NCBI RefSeq assembly: GCF_019331715.1
Contig: NZ_JAHBBG010000003.1
Coordinates: forward strand, 1 to 64,000
DNA: 64,000 bases
Origin: Bifidobacterium simiiventris
GTDB taxonomy: Bacteria; Actinomycetota; Actinomycetes; Actinomycetales; Bifidobacteriaceae
Direction: 5' to 3'
Shown here: positions 52,886 to 61,641 of the stretch, one piece after another
Numbering within the stretch: the stretch's first letter is position 1
How the letters are laid out: the number at the start of each line of letters is the position of its first letter
Program-made: the position numbers and the translations under genes
The notes under the pieces: generated by a model
What the model was told of the DNA's origin: nothing
Databases searched by the model: none
The model's input: only the letters and a program-made list of their open reading frames with translations

Positions 52886-54814
52886 ATGACGGCATACACA
52901 TTGCTGGCTTATACGGTCGCGGGTGAGCCGCGGTATGAGAATCCGGCTTATCCGGGATTGTCCGGTCTCAATTGCGATCTGGATGATTCTATTCACCTGG
53001 CGATCAGCCGCGATGGGAACCCTGCCGAACCGCTGCACGATGGCACGGGAGTGGTTTTTGCGAAGGCCGACTATACGACAGACGATCCCCGTGCGGTGAC
53101 CAAGACGCTGATCGATCCGTGGTTGTTCCGAACGGCGGATGGTTCATTGGCCTGCTGTGCGGTACAGCGCAACGAGAATGCTCCCGATCCGGCAAGCAAG
53201 GGTTGCGTGATGATCATCCGTACCAACGGTTCCATTGCCGATTTCGGGGATCCGGAAGCGTTGCGTGTGGGTGTGAGCGACATCCGGCACCCTGCTTGCT
53301 GGTGGGACGCCGGCCTTTCCCGATACGTGCTGTCATGGGAAGAATGCGGTACCCTGCGTCAGGGTCATAGCCGCGAGCTTGCTGAAGTCGACGGTATCGA
53401 GACGGCACAACCTGAGACGCTGGAACGTCGGCGAGCAGCGCTGGCTGAGGCTGGTTCGGTTGCGCCAGCGCTCAGGCCGTCGGTGTCTCCGGTTGCTACC
53501 GGCGTACCGCGTGCCATCGTTGGCAACATGCTGTCGATTGAGACCGATGAAGCCGTTAATCTGGAACGTCGGCTCAACCACGTTCGGCATGTGTCGGTCG
53601 ATGAGCCCGTGCTGGAAGTCCCGGTTGCCGTGGGCGACGGCGAGCCTGCGATCGCGTTCGACGAACTTCCAAAGGCGACATGTCGATACAGTGATGGTTC
53701 CATCCACGCGAAGCCTGTTGCATGGAGCCGTGACCAGTTCTCGGCCATTGATTGGTCGGTTCCCGGCAAGTATCGCATTGATGGTGTTATCCGGCGGACG
53801 ATCTATCCATTCCCATTCATGGATGAGATGATCTCCGATCCGTATGTGTATCACATCGGTGATCGGTATGTCATGTGCTGCACCCAGATGCATGATGTGG
53901 CATTTCGTGTCAGCGACACGATTGATGACCTACGCGAATCCCCGTGGGTTCCCGTGTTTCACATGGATGGCGGTGATTATGATGGACTGGCTAATCTGTG
54001 GGCGCAGGAATTACACGTGGTCGACGGCGTGCCTTGTGTGTTCACCACCATCGGTCTGAATGGCTGGAGTTCCGTGCAGTGCCAGGTGTTCCGGTGCCTT
54101 GGTGATTTGCTTGATCCTCAGTCGTGGGAGGGGCCTCATCCTGTAGTCCGCCCGAACGGACTGCCGCTGTCCGGCGACAATGGCATTGGTCTTGACATGA
54201 CGTATTTCGAAGTGGACGGCGTGCACTACGTCATGTGGTCGGGACGTGATTTTCTGGATAAAACACCCGGGCGGGAAGTCATGGATCCCGCGGCCCTGTA
54301 CATCGCGACTGTCAATCCCGACAGGCCGTGGCAGCTGACCAGCGAGCCGCAGCTGGTAATCAGACCGGAATACGGCTGGGACCGTTGCGAGAGCGAGGTG
54401 GACGAGGGACCATATTTGCTGCGCCACGGCGACGATCTGTTTGTCACGTTCTCAGGGGCGAGCACGGCATTGCCGGATCTGTACTGTCTAGGGTTGCTAC
54501 GCGCGAAAGCCGGGGATAACTTGCTTGATCCTGCTTCATGGCAGTGCCTTGGATATCCTGTGCTGACCAAAGAAAGCGTTCCGGGAGAATATGGGCCGGG
54601 ACATAACATGTTCGTCCGTGACGCCAAGACAGGTGATGATCTGATGGTGTTCCACGCGGTGCCGCGTGATGCGAACGGTCATTCGCTTGATCGACGTATG
54701 GGGATCCGTCGTGTGCATTGGAAGTCGGACGGCACCCCAGACCTGGCGATGACTCCTGAGCGAGACCTGAATGAGCAACTTAGGACGGTGATATTGACCA
54801 TCTCGGTGCGATGA
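52886..54814 (+). CDS. Large GH43-like hydrolase
   Basis: A 642-aa intracellular protein. N-terminal segment (residues 1-170) reads like a divergent propeller part with TLIDPWLFRTADG. A Big_4-like segment follows (FSAIDWSVPGKYRIDGVIRR), then a full GH43-type propeller with MISDPYVYHIGDRYVMCCTQ, IGLDMTYFEVDGVHYVMWSG and CESEVDEGPYLLRHGDDLFV; EYGPGHNMFVRDAKTGDDLM parallels the smaller GH43 here. GAGGATAAAG precedes the ATG. It closes the importer operon and ends facing the second lacI. Activity may be arabinofuranosidase but is not certain. Confidence 0.8.
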   Translation: MTAYTLLAYTVAGEPRYENPAYPGLSGLNCDLDDSIHLAISRDGNPAEPLHDGTGVVFAKADYTTDDPRAVTKTLIDPWLFRTADGSLACCAVQRNENAPDPASKGCVMIIRTNGSIADFGDPEALRVGVSDIRHPACWWDAGLSRYVLSWEECGTLRQGHSRELAEVDGIETAQPETLERRRAALAEAGSVAPALRPSVSPVATGVPRAIVGNMLSIETDEAVNLERRLNHVRHVSVDEPVLEVPVAVGDGEPAIAFDELPKATCRYSDGSIHAKPVAWSRDQFSAIDWSVPGKYRIDGVIRRTIYPFPFMDEMISDPYVYHIGDRYVMCCTQMHDVAFRVSDTIDDLRESPWVPVFHMDGGDYDGLANLWAQELHVVDGVPCVFTTIGLNGWSSVQCQVFRCLGDLLDPQSWEGPHPVVRPNGLPLSGDNGIGLDMTYFEVDGVHYVMWSGRDFLDKTPGREVMDPAALYIATVNPDRPWQLTSEPQLVIRPEYGWDRCESEVDEGPYLLRHGDDLFVTFSGASTALPDLYCLGLLRAKAGDNLLDPASWQCLGYPVLTKESVPGEYGPGHNMFVRDAKTGDDLMVFHAVPRDANGHSLDRRMGIRRVHWKSDGTPDLAMTPERDLNEQLRTVILTISVR

Positions 54815-54822
54815 ACAAAGAG

Positions 54823-55881
54823 TCAGCGTGAAGAGTCACGCTCGACAAGCTCGCAGGGAACCATGGCGGTGATGAATCCGGAAGTGTCAACTGTGACCGC
54901 ATGCTCCGAGGGATCGACGGAACGTAGCGGGTCTGTTCCGTCAATACGTGCGCAGAGCAAAGCAATCGCCGTACGCGCGACTGATCGCAGTCTTGGATTC
55001 ACTGAGCTGAGCGATGGCGCGAAGTACTGTGCGTCGATCGAATCGTCGTATCCTACGACCTTCACGTCGTCGGGGACGAGTACGCCGCGCCGGCGCAGCT
55101 CCTGCATCACGCCCATTGCCAACAGATCGTTCATGCACACGATGCCGTCGACCTGCAGCCCATTGCGAAACAGCGTACCTGCCGCGGAGGCTCCGGCCGG
55201 TTGATTCCAGATGTCGGCCGGAATTTCCATCGATATGTCTACGGTGATGCCCGCATCATTCAATGCACGGCGGTATCCGTTGAGTCGCAAGGGCTCGGAT
55301 GCGGTTCCTCTGCCTCCGACGCCGACGATTGCGACGCGACGACATCCTTTCTTTATCAATGATGTCGTCGCGAGGTAAATGCCTCGCTCATTCTCAGTGG
55401 TCACGCGGTCGCGTGTGTCGAGGCGCATCTGCTCGCCGATCAGCACAATCGGATAGTCAACGTCCAGCATGTCGGCGTCATTGTTGGTCAGGTGGCATGG
55501 CGAAAGCAGCAAGCCGTCGATCAATGATGCAAACGACCCGTGCAGTAGCTCGATTTCGTCCGCGCGATTCGTTCCGGCATCGGCGAAGATCACGCGGCGG
55601 CCGGCGGTACGCGCCTCCTCGGCCAGGCAGGAGTACAGCTCCGCGAAATACGGCAGCCGCATGTTCGGCAGCGAAATGCCGATGACGTTGCTGCGTCCTT
55701 CGCGCAGACTTTTTGCCACCACGTTCACCGAATACCCAAGTTCATCGATTGCGGTGAGAACTTTGCGCCGTGTGGAGTCCTTGACAAACCGGTATCCGTT
55801 TACCACGTTAGAAACTGTTTTCAACGAAACTCCCGCGCGCTTCGCCACATCGTTCATCGTTACGTGTCGCTGCGCCGCCAT
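54823..55881 (-). CDS. LacI-family transcriptional regulator 2
   Basis: A 352-aa regulator: VTMNDVAKRAGVSLKTVSNV helix-turn-helix, hinge YSVNVVAKSLREGRSNVIGI, effector domain to FAPSLSSVNPRL. It is closely related to LacI 1. The ATG at 55881 has GGAGG five bases upstream; an ATG at 55896 also stands in frame. A motif TTCATCGTTGTCA (about 55,900) resembles the regulon operator. Convergent with the large GH43 gene; probably regulates this carbohydrate locus. Confidence 0.92.
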   Translation of the reverse strand: MAAQRHVTMNDVAKRAGVSLKTVSNVVNGYRFVKDSTRRKVLTAIDELGYSVNVVAKSLREGRSNVIGISLPNMRLPYFAELYSCLAEEARTAGRRVIFADAGTNRADEIELLHGSFASLIDGLLLSPCHLTNNDADMLDVDYPIVLIGEQMRLDTRDRVTTENERGIYLATTSLIKKGCRRVAIVGVGGRGTASEPLRLNGYRRALNDAGITVDISMEIPADIWNQPAGASAAGTLFRNGLQVDGIVCMNDLLAMGVMQELRRRGVLVPDDVKVVGYDDSIDAQYFAPSLSSVNPRLRSVARTAIALLCARIDGTDPLRSVDPSEHAVTVDTSGFITAMVPCELVERDSSR

Positions 55882-56049
55882 ATCGGCCTCCGTCATCTGT
55901 TCATCGTTGTCAGTCCAGTGTATCGCCGACGTTTGCGATGTACGCCAATGCCGTAAGTCGAACTCGACGATCATCACATTTGCACGCCGGCCATCACGTT
56001 CTGCCGGTGCCGTTCCTCACGTCCCGCTTGCGCGGCAGAATAAGGGATT

Positions 56050-57600
56050 ATGACTGAAGCTGAAACCAATTCCGCAACCACTGACAACACGAAGGACGGC
56101 AAGCCCGCCCTGCCGAAGGACGTGCGTGTGCGCTTCTGCCCGTCACCGACCGGCACGCCGCACGTCGGCATGGTCCGCACCGCCCTGTTCAACTGGGCCG
56201 AAGCCCGCGCCACCGGTGGCAAGCTGATCTTCCGCATCGAGGACACCGACGCGGCCCGCGACTCCGAGGAAAGCTACAACCAGATCCTCGAGGCCCTGCG
56301 CTGGCTCGGCATCGACTGGGACGAGGGCATCGACGTCGGCGGCCCCCACGGTCCGTACCGCCAGTCCGAGCGCGGCGACATCTACCGCGACGTGGCAGCC
56401 AAGCTGCTCGAGGCCGGCTACGCGTACGAGTCCTTCTCCACGCCCGAGGAGATCGAGGCGCGCAACGTCGCCGCCGGTCGTCCGAAGGAGTTCGGCTACG
56501 ACGGCTACGACCGCAACCTGACCGAGGAGCAGAAGGCCGCGTTCCGCGCCGAGGGCCGCAAGCCCGCGCTGCGCCTGCGCATGCCGGACGAGGACATCGC
56601 GTTCGACGACCTGATCCGCGGCACCATCGAGTTCAAGGCCGGTTCCGTGCCGGACTACGTGATCGTGCGTCCGAACGGCGACCCGCTGTACACGCTCACC
56701 AACCCGGTCGACGATGCGATGATGGACATCAACGTCGTGCTGCGCGGCGAGGACCTGCTCAGCTCCACCCCGCGTCAGATCGTGCTCTACCGTTACCTCG
56801 AGGAACTCGGCATCGCCAAGACCACCCCGCTGTTCGGTCACATGCCGTACGTGATGGGCCAGGGCAACAAGAAGCTCTCCAAGCGCGACCCGGAGTCCAA
56901 CCTGTTCAACCACCGCGACGCCGGCTTCATCCGCGAGGGCCTGCTCAACTACCTCGCGCTGCTCGGCTGGTCGATCGCTCCGGACCGCGATGTGTTCTCG
57001 ATGGAGGAGATGATCGCCAAGTTCGACGTGCGCGACGTGAAGGCCAACCCGGCCCGCTTCGATCTCGACAAGGCGATCTCGATCAACGCCGAGCACATCC
57101 GCATGCTTGATCCTGCCGATTTCCTGCGTCGCTCGGTGCCGTACCTGCACCGCGACGGTGTGGTGTCCGCTGATTCCTGGGACGAGCTGACCGACCGCGA
57201 GCGTGAGATCCTGACCGCCGCCGCGCCGCTCGTGCAGCCGCGCGTGCGTCTGCTCGGCGAGGTTTCCGGCATGGTCGGTTCGCTGCTGTCGACTGAGGGC
57301 TACCTCGAGCCGGCGGACGACGCGAAGAAGCAACTCAAGGATTCCTCCGCTGCCGTGCTTGATCTGGCGATCGCGGCGCTTGAGGGCGTGTCCGAGGCTG
57401 ACTGGAAGACCGATCTGCTGCACGAGACGCTGAACAAGGCGCTCGTGGAGGACGGCGGCTACAAGCCGCGCCTGGCGTTCGGCCCGGTGCGCGTGGCTAT
57501 GTCCGGCCGTCGCGTCTCGCCGCCGCTGTTCGAGTCGATGGAGATCGTCGGCCGCGAAGTGTCGCTGGCGCGTCTGAAGGGTCTGCGCGAGCACCTGTGA
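56050..57600 (+). CDS. gltX: Glutamyl-tRNA synthetase
   Basis: Charges tRNA-Glu. A 516-aa class I synthetase: [20 protein letters not shown] contains the HIGH-type motif (HVGM), and [10 protein letters not shown] is the KMSKS-type loop at about residue 278. [12 protein letters not shown] is the family segment. AAGGGATT precedes the ATG. Two identical tRNA-Glu genes follow, though in separate transcription units. As in other Actinobacteria without GlnRS it would also be expected to charge tRNA-Gln with Glu. Confidence 0.96.
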   Translation: MTEAETNSATTDNTKDGKPALPKDVRVRFCPSPTGTPHVGMVRTALFNWAEARATGGKLIFRIEDTDAARDSEESYNQILEALRWLGIDWDEGIDVGGPHGPYRQSERGDIYRDVAAKLLEAGYAYESFSTPEEIEARNVAAGRPKEFGYDGYDRNLTEEQKAAFRAEGRKPALRLRMPDEDIAFDDLIRGTIEFKAGSVPDYVIVRPNGDPLYTLTNPVDDAMMDINVVLRGEDLLSSTPRQIVLYRYLEELGIAKTTPLFGHMPYVMGQGNKKLSKRDPESNLFNHRDAGFIREGLLNYLALLGWSIAPDRDVFSMEEMIAKFDVRDVKANPARFDLDKAISINAEHIRMLDPADFLRRSVPYLHRDGVVSADSWDELTDREREILTAAAPLVQPRVRLLGEVSGMVGSLLSTEGYLEPADDAKKQLKDSSAAVLDLAIAALEGVSEADWKTDLLHETLNKALVEDGGYKPRLAFGPVRVAMSGRRVSPPLFESMEIVGREVSLARLKGLREHL

Positions 57601-57611
57601 CCTGTATCTTT

Positions 57612-57657
57612 ATGCTGAAATGGGCGAAATCGGGTTCGATTTCGCCCATTTCAGCAT
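57612..57657 (+). terminator. Terminator of gltX
   Basis: Perfect 20-bp stem (ATGCTGAAATGGGCGAAATC and complement) with a 6-base loop; no T-run. Confidence 0.85.
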
Positions 57658-57675
57658 GGCGCGACACGCCCGGGG

Positions 57676-57705
57676 TTGCGGTAATGGATCATGTTCCCGT
57701 ATATT
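57676..57705 (+). promoter_or_regulatory. Promoter of the first tRNA-Glu
   Basis: TTGCGG and TATATT are separated by 18 bases, 52 bases before the tRNA. Confidence 0.65.
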
Positions 57706-57757
57706 CATGAATTCGTCGCGGTTCGCTGTGACGCGGCGGAAACGCCGGATAACTTAA

Positions 57758-57830
57758 GCCCCCATCGTCTAGCGGTCTAGGACTACGCCCTCTCACGGCG
57801 CCAACACCGGTTCAAATCCGGTTGGGGGTA
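57758..57830 (+). tRNA. tRNA-Glu (anticodon CTC), copy 1
   Basis: GCCCCCA acceptor pairs with TGGGGGT (one wobble); the anticodon loop CCTCTCA gives CTC; the T-arm is CCGG-TTCAAAT-CCGG. No encoded CCA. Sequence is identical to copy 2 at 59,771. Confidence 0.94.
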
Positions 57831-57916
57831 CGGATCACAAGGCCTCGGGTTCTGAACCGCACCCCGATTGTTGGACTGGAATAATTCAGATTCGATGATC
57901 GGAGGTGCGGTTTCTC

Positions 57917-58432
57917 ATGTCCGGGGATCGCAGACGTCATTACGACGATGATTTCATGCGGGTCGTTGCCGGTTTGATCCGGGATGGCGCTGGCAGGGGT
58001 CTTCTTGCCCGCCGGCTTGGCGTGCCCTACAGCACCGCGAGAAAATGGGTGTTGTCATACCGGTTCGGCGGGGAGGCGGCGCTCATGGGAGAACGCAAGG
58101 GCAACAAGGTCTACGATTACGAGACGAAGCTTTCGGCGGTGCTCGACCATGTGGAGCATGGCCTGACGAAGGCCGAGGTCATGGCCAGGTACGGGATCGC
58201 CAGCCTCGCCCCGTTGGAGCGCTGGTGCCGGGAGTATCGTACGGGAGGCGCGGACGCGCTGCGCCCGAGGCCCAAGGGCAGACCGAAGGGCGCGAAGTCC
58301 AAACCGAAGCCGTCTCCCACGCGCGAGCAGCTCCTCGAGGAGGAGAACGCGTACCTCAGGGCGAGGGTCGCGTACCTGGAAAAAGCCCGCGCCCTGCCGG
58401 CGTCGAGGTCACCAACCGGGACAAGTCGGTGA
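57917..58432 (+). CDS. IS3-family transposase OrfA
   Basis: A 171-aa protein. It begins MSGDRRRHYDDDFMRVVAGL and has two helix-turn-helix parts (ARRLGVPYSTARKWVLSYRF; KAEVMARYGIASLAPLERWC), a basic linker and a C-terminal leucine zipper-like segment (EEENAYLRARVAYLEKARAL). GGAGG precedes the ATG at 57917. A run of five A at 58,380-58,384 near its end is a plausible -1 slippage site that would fuse it to OrfB. Confidence 0.9.
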   Translation: MSGDRRRHYDDDFMRVVAGLIRDGAGRGLLARRLGVPYSTARKWVLSYRFGGEAALMGERKGNKVYDYETKLSAVLDHVEHGLTKAEVMARYGIASLAPLERWCREYRTGGADALRPRPKGRPKGAKSKPKPSPTREQLLEEENAYLRARVAYLEKARALPASRSPTGTSR

Positions 58433-59286
58433 TCGTGTCGGCGTTGGCGGGGCTGGGACATGGGCTCGCGCACCTGTTGAAGGCGGCGGGGCTGGCGCGG
58501 AGCACCTACTACCATCTCCTGTCCCGTCCCGGACGGGTGACCCGGCCGGACATCGAGCCGATGGTCGCCGAGGTCTTCGCCCGCACGCCCAACGGGTGCG
58601 GGCACCGGCAGGTGCGCATGTGCCTCGTACGCGAGTTCAAGGTGCGCGTGAGCCACAAGAGCGTGCTGAAGGTCATGCGCCGCATGGGATTGAAATGCGC
58701 CATACGCCGTCCGAACCCGTACCGCAGGTACAGTTCCTACAAAGGCGAGACGGGCGCCAAGGTACCGAACCTGCTGGAACGCGACTTCGCGGCCGGCCGG
58801 CCCTGGGTGAAGCTGGGCACGGACGTCACCGAGTTCAGGGTCGCCGGCGGCAAGGCGTACCTCGCGCCCGTGTACGACATGGGCTCCAAGGAGATCCTGG
58901 CCTGGGACGTCAGCCGGCATCCCGACCTGGCCCAGCAGCAACGCCTGCTCGCCATGCTCGAGGCCCGCCTGCCCGCCGGCGCCGGTCCCATACTCCACTC
59001 CGATATGGGATGGCAGTACCAGCACGAATGGTGGCGCAACAGGCTCACCGGGTTGAACATCCGCCAGTCCATGAGCAGGAAGGGCAACTGCATCGACAAC
59101 GCCGCGACCGAGCAGGTGTTCGGCCATCTCAAGGACGAGTTCTACACCGGGCGTGAATTCCCGTCCTTCGAGGAGTTCAAGGCCGGGTTGGACGCGTACA
59201 TCGTGCACTGGAACACCAAACGACGCCAGATACGACTGGAGGGACACACCCCGGAGGAATTCCGGGACATGTCCCTCACAGCCTGA
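58429..59286 (+). CDS. IS3-family transposase OrfB (DDE integrase)
   Basis: The catalytic part in the -1 frame. It is open upstream to the A-run at 58,380, so fusion to OrfA is likely; a GTG at 58429 overlapping the OrfA stop is an alternative start. Catalytic residues: KLGTDVTEF (first Asp), ILHSDMGWQYQH (second Asp) and NAATEQVFGHLKDEF (Glu). HRQVRMCLVREFKVRVSHKS is the family subdomain before the core. Confidence 0.93.
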   Translation: MIVSALAGLGHGLAHLLKAAGLARSTYYHLLSRPGRVTRPDIEPMVAEVFARTPNGCGHRQVRMCLVREFKVRVSHKSVLKVMRRMGLKCAIRRPNPYRRYSSYKGETGAKVPNLLERDFAAGRPWVKLGTDVTEFRVAGGKAYLAPVYDMGSKEILAWDVSRHPDLAQQQRLLAMLEARLPAGAGPILHSDMGWQYQHEWWRNRLTGLNIRQSMSRKGNCIDNAATEQVFGHLKDEFYTGREFPSFEEFKAGLDAYIVHWNTKRRQIRLEGHTPEEFRDMSLTA

Positions 59287-59412
59287 TCAGGTACCCTTAA
59301 TAAACCACGTCCAACTTACGGGGCGCAGTTCATTCGCCCGGGGCCTTGTTTCGTTTCATCGTCGTGTCTCGTCCAGCCGGCGGAGCCGCGTCCGGCGATT
59401 CCTTGAATTCTT

Positions 59413-59534
59413 CCCGGGCATACGGCCGGCTGCGGCCTGTGAAACGGCCGTATGCCCGGGCGGTACGGTGTGTTGCGGCGTGTGTTCCCGGGCATACGGT
59501 CGGTTTGGTGCCTGCAACCGGCCGTATGCCCGGG
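59413..59534. repeat. Two long CCCGGGCATACGGCCG palindromes
   Basis: CCCGGGCATACGGCCG and its exact complement form one 16-bp hairpin (59,413-59,460). A second hairpin (59,487-59,534, starting CCCGGGCATACGGTCGG) has one mispair. Copies sit about 74 bases apart. Confidence 0.85.
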
Positions 59535-59701
59535 GTTGTACAGGGCGCGGATCGCCACGCAGGAGGAGCTGTGTGGCGGGAGTCATGCTCGCGGGGTGCG
59601 GACTGTGGAGTGCCGGAGTACGGACTGCGGGGTGTGATCGATCTGAAGCAGGGTGCCGGTGGATGCCAAAACTGTTGGAAAATGGCTCGACACGCCGTAA
59701 G

Positions 59702-59730
59702 TTGCGCAAAGGTGGACTCTCGCGTATATT
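59702..59730 (+). promoter_or_regulatory. Promoter of the second tRNA-Glu
   Basis: TTGCGC and TATATT separated by 17 bases, about 40 bases before the tRNA. Confidence 0.7.
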
Positions 59731-59770
59731 AATCACTCGTTGCACAGTTCGCTGCACAACGAAAACTGAA

Positions 59771-59843
59771 GCCCCCATCGTCTAGCGGTCTAGGACTACG
59801 CCCTCTCACGGCGCCAACACCGGTTCAAATCCGGTTGGGGGTA
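59771..59843 (+). tRNA. tRNA-Glu (anticodon CTC), copy 2
   Basis: Identical over 73 bases to copy 1. Followed 38 bases later by tRNA-Gln with no terminator between, so the pair is probably one transcript. Confidence 0.94.
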
Positions 59844-59881
59844 CGACGGCTGACTCTTCGGAGTTGGTACGCCAGCCAAAT

Positions 59882-59956
59882 TGGGATGTGGTGTAATTGG
59901 CAACACAGCTGATTCTGGTTCAGCCATTCTTGGTTCGAGTCCAGGCATCCCAGCCA
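59882..59956 (+). tRNA. tRNA-Gln (anticodon CTG)
   Basis: Acceptor TGGGATG pairs with CATCCCA; anticodon loop TTCTGGT gives CTG; discriminator G; CCA is encoded. A terminator follows. Confidence 0.94.
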
Positions 59957-59961
59957 ATGAG

Positions 59962-59986
59962 CCCTCGCGAAATGCGAGGGTTTTTT
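59962..59986 (+). terminator. Terminator of tRNA-Glu/tRNA-Gln
   Basis: CCCTCGC/GCGAGGG stem with 5-base loop and six T. Confidence 0.92.
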
Positions 59987-59994
59987 GTTTTCCC

Positions 59995-60125
59995 GGACAA
60001 TCCCAGTGTTCTAATCGAAAGTGGACGCTGAGCCGGCCTTGGGCGTCCGTTTTCCGCCAGAAAGCCGTTGTTCTGGGCGGAAACGTCCTCGATATGTCGT
60101 TGCAGCGTCCGTTTTCCGCTAGAAG
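59995..60125. repeat. Interspersed GCGTCCGTTTTC repeat cluster, locus C
   Basis: Direct and inverted copies (GGCGTCCGTTTTCCGCCAGA, TTCTGGGCGGAAACG, AGCGTCCGTTTTCCGCTAGA) between the tRNA terminator and rsmI. Confidence 0.75.
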
Positions 60126-60217
60126 GAGCTGCTCGTTGATCGAAAGCCCCGTCGGACGCGGTGCCGAGGATGAGAGATATGGAGTGACGGTACCTAGTGT
60201 GCGGAATACTGGGAGCC

Positions 60218-61240
60218 ATGACATATGTGAATGAAGGGCAGTCCGGAACCACTCTCGATCCCGCGCCGGTCGACGGTGCGGCGGACGCGACGGGCGATAT
60301 GGGGGTGCCGGGCGCGTCGCCGATCGCCGGTGCGCAGGAACCGGAATCGGTCATCACGATCCCGCGCGGCACCGTCGTGCTGGCGGCCACGCCGATCGGC
60401 AACGTCGGTGACGCGTCGGCCCGGCTGCGCGCGCTGCTCGCCGACGCCGATATCGTCGCGGCCGAGGATACGCGCCGGCTGTATGATCTCGCCAACCGGC
60501 TCGGCGTGCATGTGAACGGCACCGTCGTCGCGTATCACGACCATAACGAGCGCAACAAGGCCGATGGTCTGCTCGACCGCGTGGAAACCGGCGCGACCGT
60601 GCTCGTCGTCTCCGACGCAGGCATGCCGACGATCAACGATCCGGGACTGGCGATCGTGCGCCGCGCGATCGAACGGGGGCTTCCGGTCACCTGCGCGCCT
60701 GGTCCTTCGGCCGTGCTCGACGCGCTCGCGCTGTCCGGCCTGCCGACCGACCGCTTCTGCTACGAGGGATTCCTGCCGCGCAAGCACTCCGAGCGCGTGC
60801 AGCATCTGCGTATGCTGCTCTCCGAACGCCGCACGATCGTGTTCTACGAGACGCCGCACCGCATCGCCGAGTCGATGGACGACCTGCTTGACGGGTTCGG
60901 ACCGAACCGTCCGATGGCGCTGTGCCGCGAGCTGACCAAGGATTACGAGGAGATCCGCCGCGGAACGGTGGCCGAGATCCGTCAGGGCGTGATCGACGAT
61001 CCGCCGCGCGGCGAGATCGTGCTTGTGATCGGCGGCGCGTCCGACGAGGAGGCCGCGGCCGCCGCGCCCGCCTCGCTGAGTGTCGAGGAGCTGGCCGTGC
61101 TCGCGATCGATCGCGCGCTCGACGACGGGCTGCGCATCAAGGACGCGATCGCGCAGGTCGCCCAGGAGCATCCGCTGCCGGACGGCTCGCTGCCCAACCG
61201 CAAGCAGATCTACGCCGAAGTGCTCAAGATCAAGGGCTGA
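60218..61240 (+). CDS. rsmI: 16S rRNA (cytidine1402-2'-O)-methyltransferase
   Basis: Methylates the 2'-O of C1402 in the decoding centre. A 340-aa protein with a non-conserved N-terminus of about 50 residues, then VVLAATPIGNVGDASARLRA, VAAEDTRRLYDLANRLGV, VVSDAGMPTINDPGLAIV and APGPSAVLDALALSGLPTDR, all RsmI signatures. The ATG at 60218 follows GGGAG; a GTG seven codons upstream is the alternative. Convergent with the LRV gene. Confidence 0.95.
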   Translation: MTYVNEGQSGTTLDPAPVDGAADATGDMGVPGASPIAGAQEPESVITIPRGTVVLAATPIGNVGDASARLRALLADADIVAAEDTRRLYDLANRLGVHVNGTVVAYHDHNERNKADGLLDRVETGATVLVVSDAGMPTINDPGLAIVRRAIERGLPVTCAPGPSAVLDALALSGLPTDRFCYEGFLPRKHSERVQHLRMLLSERRTIVFYETPHRIAESMDDLLDGFGPNRPMALCRELTKDYEEIRRGTVAEIRQGVIDDPPRGEIVLVIGGASDEEAAAAAPASLSVEELAVLAIDRALDDGLRIKDAIAQVAQEHPLPDGSLPNRKQIYAEVLKIKG

Positions 61241-61302
61241 TCCGGACGGTTCGCCCTGGCCGGTGCATGACGGGCCGAGTCGGACGGGCCGGTGACCGTC
61301 GC

Positions 61303-61641
61303 TCACCCGTCGAGCAGGATGGTGAGCGCCTCGCGTACTCCGGGGCCGCCGGCCTGCGCCACGTATTCGAGCAGCGCCGCATCCGCGCGCGGGTTCGCCA
61401 CGAGCCAGCGGCGCAGTTCCGGCGCCTCGCGGGCGATATGCCACAGGATGTCCGTGTCGGTGGCCGGATCGCATGCGACCAGCGGGGTGAGCAGCAGCGG
61501 CGGCTGCGGGGGAGACAGTGCCTCGTCTCCGTCCGATCCGCCGTCGTGCCGCCCGTCGGGATCCGTCCGCGGCAGTCGTCGCAGTCTGCCGACGCGCGGG
61601 TCGAGACGGCGTCGCGCGGCATGCTTCCGGCGGCCGATCAT
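61303..61641 (-). CDS. Small leucine-rich-repeat-variant-like protein
   Basis: A 112-aa protein. A basic, low-complexity N-terminus leads to helical repeats (PATDTDILWHIAREAPELRR, WLVANPRADAALLEYVAQAG) resembling the leucine-rich repeat variant found in many Bifidobacterium proteins. It overlaps the preceding gene by ATGA and is probably translated with it. Function unknown. Confidence 0.6.
   Translation of the reverse strand: MIGRRKHAARRRLDPRVGRLRRLPRTDPDGRHDGGSDGDEALSPPQPPLLLTPLVACDPATDTDILWHIAREAPELRRWLVANPRADAALLEYVAQAGGPGVREALTILLDG

Larger units (their letters stand above)
57853..59332 (+). mobile_element. IS3-family insertion sequence
   Basis: A 1,480-bp element bounded by TGAACCGCACCCCG (left) and the complement of TGAACTGCGCCCCG (right), with further matched bases GTTGGAC. 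Flanks are TTC on both sides, a 3-bp target duplication. It encodes an orfA with two helix-turn-helix parts and an orfB with a DDE integrase, -1 relative to each other, as in the IS3 family (IS150-like). Both genes look intact, so it may be active. Confidence 0.93.
57837..59349 (+). terminator. tRNA-Glu terminator split by the IS element
   Basis: ACAAGGCCTCGGG (57,837-57,849) and CCCGGGGCCTTGT (59,337-59,349) are complementary arms (one T-G pair). Without the IS and one target copy they would join through a TTCG loop followed by a T-rich tract. Confidence 0.85.
59333..59770. other. Region between IS and second tRNA-Glu
   Basis: No gene. It contains the right arm of the split terminator, the two long palindromes reported below and a promoter at 59,702-59,730. 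Confidence 0.6.

Noticed and set aside
59413..59534. CRISPR array
   Set aside because: Only two palindromes with no constant spacer pattern and no cas genes.
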